A stretch of 46,231 bases of DNA. Source: Pseudolabrys sp. (GTDB lineage: Bacteria > Pseudomonadota > Alphaproteobacteria > Rhizobiales > Xanthobacteraceae). Position numbers and translations under genes: made by a program. Of this stretch, positions 39,595 through 46,231 are shown one piece after another. The notes under the pieces were generated by a model that was not told where the DNA came from, did no database searches, and worked only from the letters and a program-made list of their open reading frames with translations. Numbering within the stretch: the stretch's first letter is position 1; the number at the start of each line of letters is the position of its first letter. Location: NCBI GenBank assembly GCA_019635575.1, contig JAHBZF010000012.1:1-46231 (forward strand), read 5' to 3'.

Positions 39595-40785
39595 CTAGGT
39601 TCGCCGCCCAACATGCGTCACCGACGGCGCCAGCACAATCAGGACCATGCACATAATTCCCATGGGGATGAACGTCGATCGCGGAATGCCGGTGAAATCC
39701 CACACCGCGCCGCAGATCACCGGGATGATGATGGCGCAGCTATAGCTGATGGTGAACATCGCCGCGCTGACGCGGTGCACGTCCTCCGGCGCCGCCAGCA
39801 GCGGCGGCAGCGCCAGTGCCAGAATCAGGATCAAGGCACAGAAGAAGCCGATCACCGAGGCCGCCGCCACGACGACGAGGCCGCGTCCGAACACGACGAA
39901 AAACAGCGCGGCGATGATGCCGAGGCCGGCAAACAGGTACGGCCACGTCGCGCGCTCCAGCCGGCTTGCCGCGCCGAGCAGCAGCAGCGACGCGGGGAGC
40001 TGGCCGACATTGAGTGCGGTCAGCGCCGGGCTGATCCATTCCACCTGTCCGGTATGGGTCAGGTAGTCCGGCAGGAACGCGTTGCAGCCGAAATAGGATG
40101 CGTTGACCGCACCCAGCATCAGGCCGAGCTTCCAGATCAGGCTGTCGTTCCAGTCCGGCCACCAGCGACGCGCGGCCGCGAGCGTGCTTGCGGGCTGCTG
40201 CACGCGCGGCGCGAACGCCCACACCAGCACGGCGATCACGGCGACCGGTGCGCTCCAGACCGCGAACGACCATTGCCAGCTTCCGACCCAAGGCAGGATC
40301 ACCGGAATGGTCAGGCTGACCGGGATGATTTCGCCGATGACGAGACCGTTGGTGTAGATGGCGGTGGCGAAGCCGATCCGCTTCGGCATCCACAATCGCA
40401 CCACGGTCGGCATCGTCACCTGCATGATCGCGACGCCGGCGCCGGTGACGATGGTCATGCCGTACAGCAGCGCGATATGCGGATAGATGCCGCGCAGCGC
40501 TCCACCGATGGCGGCGAGCACGAGGCCGACGATCAGCGCCGGCAGCACGCCGAGCCGCGCGATCAGCAGCGAGCCGGGGACCGCGGCGAGACCGAGCAGC
40601 ATCGGCGGTAATCCGGTCAGGAGGCCGACCTGCGTCGCGCTCAGATGCAGATCGTCATGAATGCTGGGCAGCGCCGGCGGCACCGCGAGAATGGTCAGCC
40701 GCAGCGCATTGCCGATGAGCCACAGCAGCGCCACCACGATCAGCATGCGCGCAAGGGACGGTTGATCGCTGCGGTCGGTCATCAT
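39595..40785 (-). CDS. MFS transporter, CynX/NimT-like
   Basis: A 396-residue 12-helix carrier. It opens LARMLIVVALLWLIGNALRLTILAVPPALPSIHDDLHLSATQVGLLTGLP, the pattern of the cyanate/2-nitroimidazole (CynX/NimT) branch. ATG 40785 is followed by another ATG. The frame is open to 41067, but that extension is arginine-rich and has no membrane character, so it is rejected. It precedes the thioesterase and may be cotranscribed. Substrate unknown, probably a small organic anion or efflux target. Confidence 0.85.
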   Translation of the reverse strand: MMTDRSDQPSLARMLIVVALLWLIGNALRLTILAVPPALPSIHDDLHLSATQVGLLTGLPPMLLGLAAVPGSLLIARLGVLPALIVGLVLAAIGGALRGIYPHIALLYGMTIVTGAGVAIMQVTMPTVVRLWMPKRIGFATAIYTNGLVIGEIIPVSLTIPVILPWVGSWQWSFAVWSAPVAVIAVLVWAFAPRVQQPASTLAAARRWWPDWNDSLIWKLGLMLGAVNASYFGCNAFLPDYLTHTGQVEWISPALTALNVGQLPASLLLLGAASRLERATWPYLFAGLGIIAALFFVVFGRGLVVVAAASVIGFFCALILILALALPPLLAAPEDVHRVSAAMFTISYSCAIIIPVICGAVWDFTGIPRSTFIPMGIMCMVLIVLAPSVTHVGRRT

Positions 40786-40945
40786 TCGATGTCGTGAGAT
40801 GAAAGGGAGCTGGCGCGCGCGCCATGATCGCCGCAACCTGCCGCAGGATTGCCGCAATGTCGATATCCGGAGGGAATGACGGCTATGCCGCGCGCACAGA
40901 TGCGTTGGCGGTTTGACGGGCTGGGATTCCGGCCCGCCGCGCGCT

Positions 40946-41689
40946 ATGGACGAGGCCGATATCGTCCGGTGCAATCGACGGCCTCTCTTGTCCCTGTTGA
41001 TCTCCCACACACGTCTGACCTCGCGGCGCACGCTCGGCCTGCTGCTGGCGCTGCTGGTGATCGGCATCGCGGCGCTCGCGTGGCTTTATCGCGATGCGCT
41101 GACGCTCGATGCGCTCGAGGATCTGACCCGTGACCTCGGTGTCTGGGCGCCGGTCGGCTTCGCCGCGATCTATGCCATTGCCACCGTCGCCATGGTGCCG
41201 GGCAGCTTCTTCGATGCGCTGGGCGGCGCGGTGTTTGGCCCGGTGCTCGGCAGCATCGTCAATTTCATCGGCGGCAGCCTCGGCGCGATGCTGGCGTTCG
41301 CGCTGGCGCGCTATTTCGCGGGGGACTGGGTCGAGCGCCGCGCGGCCGGCCGGCTCGGCGAGATCAAGCAGAGCGTCGAGGCCGAAGGCTGGCGGTTCGT
41401 CGCCTTCATCCGGCTGGTGCCGATTTTCCCCTACACCGTCTTTAACTATCTGCTCGGGCTGACCCGGATCCCGTTCTGGCAATATACCGTGGTCACCATG
41501 ATCTGCATGGCGCCGTCTACGGTGGTCTACACCTGGCTCGGCCATGCCGCCCGGCATCTGGCGTTCGGGCAGGGCGGCGAGCACCCGCTCCAGTACGGCC
41601 TCATTTTCCTCGCGGTGGCCGCTACGGCGGTGTTCCTGCCCCGGTTCATCATGCGCTGGCGGGAGCGGGCCAGAAGCGGGCACCCCTGA
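40946..41689 (+). CDS. TVP38/TMEM64-family (DedA-like) membrane protein
   Basis: A 247-residue integral membrane protein of the SNARE-associated/VTT domain family. It has GVWAPVGFAAIYAIATVAMVPGSFFDALGGAVFGPVLGSIVNFIGGSLGAMLAFALARYFAGDWVERR, in which the re-entrant PGS and G..G..FG motifs are typical, and later FIRLVPIFPYTVFNYLLGLTRIPFWQY. The ATG at 40946 is chosen; TTG 40913 and later starts are possible. Proteins of this family act as lipid or osmotic exporters/scramblases. Here the function is not specified. It diverges from the MFS gene. Confidence 0.88.
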   Translation: MDEADIVRCNRRPLLSLLISHTRLTSRRTLGLLLALLVIGIAALAWLYRDALTLDALEDLTRDLGVWAPVGFAAIYAIATVAMVPGSFFDALGGAVFGPVLGSIVNFIGGSLGAMLAFALARYFAGDWVERRAAGRLGEIKQSVEAEGWRFVAFIRLVPIFPYTVFNYLLGLTRIPFWQYTVVTMICMAPSTVVYTWLGHAARHLAFGQGGEHPLQYGLIFLAVAATAVFLPRFIMRWRERARSGHP

Positions 41690-41726
41690 GGCCGGGCGGC
41701 CCTCTGGGGAACCCTGGCCGGGCGCG

Positions 41727-41755
41727 TTGACAGGGCGGGCCTCAATCCTTAGAAC
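41727..41755 (+). promoter_or_regulatory. Promoter of rpmJ
   Basis: TTGACA (41727-41732), 17 bases, TAGAAC (41750-41755), 30 bases before the rpmJ start. The -35 and spacing are perfect. Confidence 0.7.
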
Positions 41756-41785
41756 CCGCGGCAACAGCCGAACCCGAGAAGTGTG

Positions 41786-41911
41786 ATGAAAGTCCGTAAC
41801 TCGTTGAAATCATTGCGTGCGCGCCACCGCGACAACCGCATCGTGCGCCGTAAGGGCCGGGTCTATATCATCAATAAGACCCAGAAGCGCTTCAAGGCCC
41901 GCCAGGGCTAA
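41786..41911 (+). CDS. rpmJ: 50S ribosomal protein L36, cysteine-free type
   Basis: A 41-residue, highly basic protein starting [16 protein letters not shown] and ending in KRFKARQG. It lacks the zinc-binding cysteines of E. coli RpmJ (C-minus form), which is the normal alphaproteobacterial type. GAGAAG stands before ATG 41786. It sits alone with its own promoter. Confidence 0.96.
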   Translation: MKVRNSLKSLRARHRDNRIVRRKGRVYIINKTQKRFKARQG

Positions 41912-41973
41912 AGCGCCGGCAGCGGCTTTGACCGCGTCACGCGCCTTTGATGACCGATTGGTTTGCGTTGCTC

Positions 41974-41997
41974 CGGGGACAGACTAGTCTGTCCCCG
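41974..41997. promoter_or_regulatory. Perfect 24-bp palindrome touching a start codon
   Basis: CGGGGACAGACT and its exact reverse complement, with no spacer, end one base before ATG 41998. It contains no T-run. It could be an operator for a dimeric repressor or an RNA stem that hides the start codon of the TPR gene. Confidence 0.6.
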
Positions 41998-42651
41998 ATG
42001 CGATTCCGGCTGCCTTTTGCATGGCTTTTGGCGCTGGCCCTGTTGCCGGCCCTGGCTCCGTCATGGGCGTTTGCGCAGCGCGCCCCGGCCCCCGACGCCA
42101 AGGGGGAGTGGATTCATCCGCCCCAGACCGTTCCCAGCCCCAAGACCAGGAAGGGGAAGGCCGAGGATCCCACCCACAATCTCGATTTTCTGTTCGAGGC
42201 GCTGAAGGTTGCCCCGGACGACACCAGCGCCAAGGCGATCGAGCAGCGCATCTGGATGCTGTGGATGATTTCGCCGAGCGATACGGCCAACCTGCTGATG
42301 GGCCGGGTCCGCCGCGCGGTCGAGGCCAAGGACACAGCGCTGGCGATCAAGCTGCTCGACGCCATCGTCGCCATCCGGCCCGATTACGTGGAAGCCTGGA
42401 ACCGGCGCGCGACCGTCCATTTCATGCAAAAGAATTACGGCGCTTCACTGCAGGATCTGATCCAGGTGCTCAAGCTCGAACCGCGCCATTTCGGCGCGCT
42501 GTCCGGGCTCGGTCTGATCCTGCAGGAGATCGGCGACGAGCGGCATGCGCTCGAAGCCTATCGCCGCGCCGTCGAGGTCTATCCGCGGCTCGAGAACATT
42601 CCCGATCAGGTCAAGAAACTGCAGGAAAAGGTCGAAGGACGCGATATCTGA
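41998..42651 (+). CDS. Secreted TPR-repeat protein
   Basis: A 217-residue protein. Signal peptide MRFRLPFAWLLALALLPALAP then SWAFAQ. A linker rich in proline and lysine (about 30-55) follows. The rest is tetratricopeptide repeats: KAIEQRIWMLWMISPSDTANLL, ALAIKLLDAIVAIRPDYVEAWNRRATVHF, YGASLQDLIQVLKLEPRHFGALSGLG and ALEAYRRAVEVYP. Start ATG 41998 gives a clean signal peptide. TTG 41947 or ATG 41950 would add 16-17 residues translated across the palindrome and are less likely. Periplasmic TPR proteins act as scaffolds; no partner is known. Confidence 0.88.
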   Translation: MRFRLPFAWLLALALLPALAPSWAFAQRAPAPDAKGEWIHPPQTVPSPKTRKGKAEDPTHNLDFLFEALKVAPDDTSAKAIEQRIWMLWMISPSDTANLLMGRVRRAVEAKDTALAIKLLDAIVAIRPDYVEAWNRRATVHFMQKNYGASLQDLIQVLKLEPRHFGALSGLGLILQEIGDERHALEAYRRAVEVYPRLENIPDQVKKLQEKVEGRDI

Positions 42652-42715
42652 CGCCGGCGGCGCGTTTGTCGGGCCGCGTCTGTCTTCGCTTGCAACCTTT
42701 TCCGCCTGAGATCGT

Positions 42716-43771
42716 ATGTTAAGCGTGCCCCGCCTGCTGCAAATCCCGCTGCTGACGCTTCTGATCCTTGCGCTGATCCTCGGCGCGGGCGCGCTCTATA
42801 CCTATTTCGGTGCACGGGCGGTCGAGCGCGCGCATCCGCCGGCCGGCCGCCTCGTGATGATCAACGGTGTGCGGCTGCATGTTCTCGACGAAGGCACGGC
42901 GAAGCCCGGCGAGCCGGCGCTGGTGCTGATCCACGGCGCCAGCGACAATCTCGAGGACTGGCGCGTGGCGCTCGGCGACCGGCTGCGCGATCGCCGCGTC
43001 ATCATGATCGACCGGCCGGGCCTCGGCTGGAGCGATGGGCCGGCGGTCGACGACGGCAAGCGCCTCGCGCGCCAGGTCACGCTCATTCACGACGCGCTGA
43101 CGCGGCTCAACGCCGGCCGGGTGGTGATGGTGGCGCATTCGCTCGGCGGTGCGCTGGCGCTCAACTATGCGCTGACCTATCGCGACGGCCTCGCCGGTCT
43201 CGTCCTGCTCTCGCCGGTGACGCATCCATGGATCGGCGGCATCGCGCTTTATTACAACATCGTCGCGATGCCGGTGGTTGGCCCGCTGTTCGCCTATACG
43301 CTCGCCTATCCGCTCGCCCAGTTGTTCATTGGCCCCGGCATCGCCGCGGCGTTCACGCCGCAGCCGGTGCCGGCCGGCTATCGCGACCGCGCGGCGATCG
43401 ATCTCGGACTGCGGCCGCAGGTTTTTCTCGACAATGCGCGCGACGTCGCCGCGTTGCAGGCCTTCGTGACGGCGCAGCAGCCGCGTTACGGCGAGATTGC
43501 GGTGCCGACGGCGATCCTCGCCGGCGACAGCGATGTCGTGGTCTCGACCAACATTCACGCGCGTGCGCTGACGGCGCAACTGCCGGAGGCGACGCTGACA
43601 GTGTTCGAGAGGGTCGGCCACATGCCGCAGCATGTCTGGCCGGATCGTGTGGTGGCGGCGATCGCGGCGGTCAGCGCGGCGCGCAAACCACCCGCCGCCG
43701 ATCCGGACAAGCTGCTGGCGCCGCCGCAAGTAACGCCGCAAGCGACGCCGGCGCCGGTCACCGGTCAGTAG
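42716..43771 (+). CDS. Alpha/beta hydrolase with N-terminal membrane anchor
   Basis: A 351-residue alpha/beta hydrolase. An N-terminal hydrophobic segment (about 9-33) anchors or exports it. The fold has the oxyanion motif LIHGASDN, the nucleophile elbow AHSLGG with Ser142, a later acid in AGDSDVVV, and the catalytic His in VGHMPQHV. A proline-rich tail of about 30 residues ends the protein. Start ATG 42716. It could be an esterase, lipase or haloalkane dehalogenase-like enzyme. The gene is convergent with pyk and lies seven bases from its stop. Confidence 0.88.
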   Translation: MLSVPRLLQIPLLTLLILALILGAGALYTYFGARAVERAHPPAGRLVMINGVRLHVLDEGTAKPGEPALVLIHGASDNLEDWRVALGDRLRDRRVIMIDRPGLGWSDGPAVDDGKRLARQVTLIHDALTRLNAGRVVMVAHSLGGALALNYALTYRDGLAGLVLLSPVTHPWIGGIALYYNIVAMPVVGPLFAYTLAYPLAQLFIGPGIAAAFTPQPVPAGYRDRAAIDLGLRPQVFLDNARDVAALQAFVTAQQPRYGEIAVPTAILAGDSDVVVSTNIHARALTAQLPEATLTVFERVGHMPQHVWPDRVVAAIAAVSAARKPPAADPDKLLAPPQVTPQATPAPVTGQ

Positions 43772-43778
43772 CGTCCGC

Positions 43779-45212
43779 TCACAGGTCTTCCACGTCGTTG
43801 CCGACGAAGGCGATGCGCAGCATGTTGGTCGCGCCCGGTGTGCCGAGCGGCAGGCCGGCGACGACAATGACGCGCTGTCCCGGCTTGGCGAAGCCGTCGC
43901 GGAACGCGAGGCGGCAGGCGCGGCTCACCACGTCGCTCATATTGTGCGCGTCCTCGGTGATCACGCAGTGTACGCCCCAGGCGAGCGACAGCCGCCGTCC
44001 GGTATCGATGTTCGGCGACAGCGCGATGATCGGCGATTTCGGCCGCTCGCGCGAGACGCGCAGGCCGGTCGAGCCCGAGCCGGTCCAGCAGATGATCGCC
44101 GACAGTTCGAGCGTCTCGGCGATCTGGCGCGCCGCGTCGGCGATGGCGTCGGCGCCGGTCTGTTCCGGCGGCGTACGCTGGCCGGTGATGATGGCGCGGT
44201 AATTCGGATCGCTCTCCACTTCCTCGGCGATGCGGTTCATGCGCGCCACCGCTTCGACCGGATATTGGCCCGCGGCGGATTCCGCCGACAGCATCACCGC
44301 GTCGGCGCCCTCGAAGATCGCGGTGGCGACGTCCGACACCTCGGCGCGGGTCGGCACCGGCGATGTGATCATCGATTCCAGCATCTGCGTCGCGACCACG
44401 ACCGGCTTGCCGGCGCGCCGCGCCGCGCGCGTGATCTGCTTCTGGATGCCGGGCACCGCCTCGATCGGCATCTCGACGCCGAGGTCGCCGCGGGCCACCA
44501 TCAGCGCGTCGGACAGTTCGATGATCTCGGCCAGCCTCGTCACCGCCTGCGGCTTCTCGATCTTCGACATCAGCAGCGCGCGCCCCCGCGCGATCTTGCG
44601 CGCCTCGGCGAGATCCTCCGGCCGCTGGATGAAAGACAGCGCCACCCAGTCGACGCCGGCTTCGAGCACCGCGTCGAGATCCTTGCGATCCTTGTCGGTC
44701 AGGGCACCGACCGGCAGGTCGGTATCTGGAAGGCTGACGCCCTTCTTGTCCGAAATCCACGTGCCGGCGACGACGACGCACTGGATCGAGCGCTTATCGG
44801 TCTTCACCGCTTTCAGGGCCAGCTTGCCGTCGTCGATCAGCAGCCGGTCGCCTGCTTCGACGGCTGCGAGGATTTCAGGATGCGGGAGGTGGACGCGGGT
44901 CGCGTCGCCCAGTTCCGGATTGTCGTCCAGCGTGAAGGTCTGCCCGATCGACAGCTCTTCCTTGGTGTTCTTGAACTTGCCGACTCTGAGCTTGGGTCCC
45001 TGCAGGTCTGCAAGGATACCGATCGGCCGGCCCGCCTTTTCCTCGACCGAGCGGATGCGCGCCACCAGCGTGCGCATCAAATCGTGGTCGGTGTGGCTCA
45101 TATTGATGCGGAACACGTCGGTCCCGGCATCGAACAGTTTGGCGATCATGGCCTCGTCGGACGAGGCGGGACCGCTTGTGGCCAGGATCTTGACCTTGCG
45201 GCTTCTTCTCAT
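43779..45212 (-). CDS. pyk: Pyruvate kinase
   Basis: A 477-residue glycolytic enzyme transferring phosphate from phosphoenolpyruvate to ADP. It has KILATSGPASSDEAMI, FRINMSHTDHD, the catalytic MSKIEKPQAV, and MVARGDLGVEMPIEAVPGIQKQI. The metal and ADP sites are intact. The C-terminal regulatory domain is present but short. Start ATG 45212 overlaps the DUF1036 TGA (ATGA), so translation is coupled to it. Confidence 0.96.
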   Translation of the reverse strand: MRRSRKVKILATSGPASSDEAMIAKLFDAGTDVFRINMSHTDHDLMRTLVARIRSVEEKAGRPIGILADLQGPKLRVGKFKNTKEELSIGQTFTLDDNPELGDATRVHLPHPEILAAVEAGDRLLIDDGKLALKAVKTDKRSIQCVVVAGTWISDKKGVSLPDTDLPVGALTDKDRKDLDAVLEAGVDWVALSFIQRPEDLAEARKIARGRALLMSKIEKPQAVTRLAEIIELSDALMVARGDLGVEMPIEAVPGIQKQITRAARRAGKPVVVATQMLESMITSPVPTRAEVSDVATAIFEGADAVMLSAESAAGQYPVEAVARMNRIAEEVESDPNYRAIITGQRTPPEQTGADAIADAARQIAETLELSAIICWTGSGSTGLRVSRERPKSPIIALSPNIDTGRRLSLAWGVHCVITEDAHNMSDVVSRACRLAFRDGFAKPGQRVIVVAGLPLGTPGATNMLRIAFVGNDVEDL

Positions 45213-45697
45213 TGACCTGCTGTTCCCGTCGCGGCGGCGGTGCCGTCCGGCGCGGGGTCGTCGGTCAGTTGGACCATCCAGCTCTGCTGCTCGCCTGTGT
45301 CGTACTCCTGGAAGCCGACACGCTGGAAACCGCGCGCGAAGCAGTCAGCGACGCCCGCGATCTTGAATTCCTTTTCGGCGACGCACATGCTGATCGGACC
45401 GTCCCAACGCCCGCCTCGCTCCGCGTCTTCTGCATAAAGATAGTAATAGCGAGATGACAGCGCGCCCTCGATCAGCGTCTTGCAGGTCGATCCGTCGACA
45501 TGCCACCAGCCTTCGGTCACCCAGCCGGTCCTGGCTCGGTAGCCGATGGAGACGCCGACCAGGTTCTGGGTGGCGTTGCAGACACGGAAATCGGCCGCGG
45601 CCGGTGCTGCCGCCACGACGGCAAGACCAGGTGCGGATACGGCAAGAACGAATGCCGACGCCGCCAGGCGACCGCATTGCCTGCCGAGCAAAGCCAT
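45209..45697 (-). CDS. DUF1036 secreted protein
   Basis: A 162-residue secreted protein. Signal peptide: hydrophobic stretch with LAASAFVLAVSAPGLAVVAAAPAAA. Mature domain is DUF1036: FRVCNATQNLVGVSIGYRARTGWVTEGWWHV, YYYLYAEDAERGGRW, MCVAEKEFKI, with conserved cysteines. The ATG at 45697 has AGAGGG six bases upstream; ATG 45724 would add nine residues. It overlaps the start of pyk, a linkage common in this group. Function is unknown, possibly a copper or iron-related membrane partner. Confidence 0.88.
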   Translation of the reverse strand: MALLGRQCGRLAASAFVLAVSAPGLAVVAAAPAAADFRVCNATQNLVGVSIGYRARTGWVTEGWWHVDGSTCKTLIEGALSSRYYYLYAEDAERGGRWDGPISMCVAEKEFKIAGVADCFARGFQRVGFQEYDTGEQQSWMVQLTDDPAPDGTAAATGTAGQ

Positions 45698-45900
45698 TGC
45701 TGACCCTCTGATGCGTGATGCCATCACAATCCAGCCCCTTTTCGGAAAAGTCCGAGCGCATGTCAACGCGCCTGCCAATCGATTTAGATCGGCAGTCGAT
45801 GCAGTTTTCCGCGCCCGCGGCAGGATTTCCCGAAAACATTGGCTAAACAACGGCATTGCGCCCGCCCACGACTTCGTGAAATGACGAAGCCTCCCCCGAG

Positions 45901-46231
45901 GTGCCTGCGATCATCGAAACCATGCCCGGCGAACCGCAATTTCCGCCCTTCGACGTGATCGATGGCGACCACTCCCTCGGCCTGCTGCTCGTCGCCGACC
46001 ACGCCCGCCGCGATTTGCCGGCCGAATATGGCGACCTCGGACTGCCACCGTCGGAGTTCGACCGCCACATCGCCTATGACATCGGCGTGGAAATGGTACT
46101 CCGGGCGCTTGCGAGGCTGACCGGGGCGCCGGGTGTGATCGCGACCTTCTCGCGCCTGCTGATCGACCCCAACCGCGGCGAGGACGACCCGACGCTGATC
46201 CGCCAGCTCTATGACGGCACGGTGGTACCCG
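45901..46231 (+). CDS. N-formylglutamate amidohydrolase-like protein, 5' part only
   Basis: The first 110 codons of a gene running off the window. It has LGLLLVADHARRDLPAEYGDLGL, EFDRHIAYDIGVE and SRLLIDPNRGEDDPTLIRQLYDGTV, the N-formylglutamate amidohydrolase (FGase) family pattern. In the usual EHA motif Asp replaces Glu here (VADHA). Start GTG 45901 or in-frame ATG 45922 are both possible. It diverges from the DUF1036 gene. Family enzymes in histidine degradation release formate; many rhizobial members are of unproved substrate. Confidence 0.82.
   Translation, partial: MPAIIETMPGEPQFPPFDVIDGDHSLGLLLVADHARRDLPAEYGDLGLPPSEFDRHIAYDIGVEMVLRALARLTGAPGVIATFSRLLIDPNRGEDDPTLIRQLYDGTVVP

Noticed and set aside
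40786-41067. Extended N-terminus of the CynX-like MFS protein
   Set aside because: Arg/Ser-rich, not membrane-like, and overlaps the divergent TVP38-family gene.
1-46231. CRISPR arrays, insertion sequences, tRNA or rRNA genes, attachment sites
   Set aside because: I saw no repeated spacer pattern, transposase or integrase motif, cloverleaf or rRNA segment.

Overview
The window is GC-rich chromosomal DNA from an alphaproteobacterium, most likely of the Hyphomicrobiales, Bradyrhizobium/Rhodopseudomonas/Afipia type (Nitrobacteraceae). This rests on gene content (benzoate-CoA ligase with a BoxR-type regulator, many branched-chain-type ABC importers and TctC proteins, a cysteine-free 41-residue L36, DUF1036) and on strong G/C third-position codon use. 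It is inference, not a database match. I see no tRNA, rRNA, insertion sequence, phage gene or CRISPR array. No gene-free gap exceeds about 300 bases.

Region 1 (1-8136): an XRE-type regulator, a divergent MFS carrier, then pyrK-pyrD(1B)-M20 amidohydrolase-pyrC with overlapping stop/start codons, then pyrE. PyrK/PyrD run in reverse, dihydroorotase and a ureidosuccinase-like amidohydrolase would together degrade orotate to aspartate, CO2 and ammonia. A 14-bp motif (TCTCA-N4-TGAKA) occurs before the regulator, the MFS gene and pyrK, and looks like the operator of a local regulon. I regard this as the best candidate for an undescribed system here.

Region 2 (8136-13877): an aryl-CoA-flavoured cluster. 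A FAD monooxygenase and a TetR repressor diverge from an enoyl-CoA hydratase and an AtzH/HpxZ-like protein across a perfect 32-bp palindrome. A BoxR-like regulator (HTH plus shikimate-kinase-like domain) diverges from benzoate-CoA ligase, with a TGCA-N6-TGCA site between them.

Region 3 (13881-19913): a GGDEF-EAL signalling protein, a periplasmic cupredoxin, a DoxX-like membrane protein, an unreported small ORF, and a di-heme peroxidase.

Region 4 (19954-36516): two divergent operons fired from back-to-back promoters. Leftward are hyuA, hyuB and a solute-binding protein. Rightward are ligA-ligB, an HpaB-like flavin monooxygenase, a dihydroorotate/dihydropyrimidine dehydrogenase-like protein lacking the catalytic cysteine, a flavin reductase, an IclR regulator, a full Liv-type ABC importer, a cupin and a TctC protein. 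It reads as an import, hydroxylate, ring-cleave and hydrolyse pathway for an unknown phenolic or N-heteroaromatic compound.

Region 5 (36518-46231): mostly housekeeping. It holds hemE, an NCS1 nucleobase permease, an FlK-like acyl-CoA thioesterase with an MFS carrier, a TVP38-family membrane protein, rpmJ, a TPR lipoprotein-like/secreted protein preceded by a perfect 24-bp palindrome, an alpha/beta hydrolase, DUF1036-pyk, and the start of an N-formylglutamate amidohydrolase-like gene cut by the window edge.
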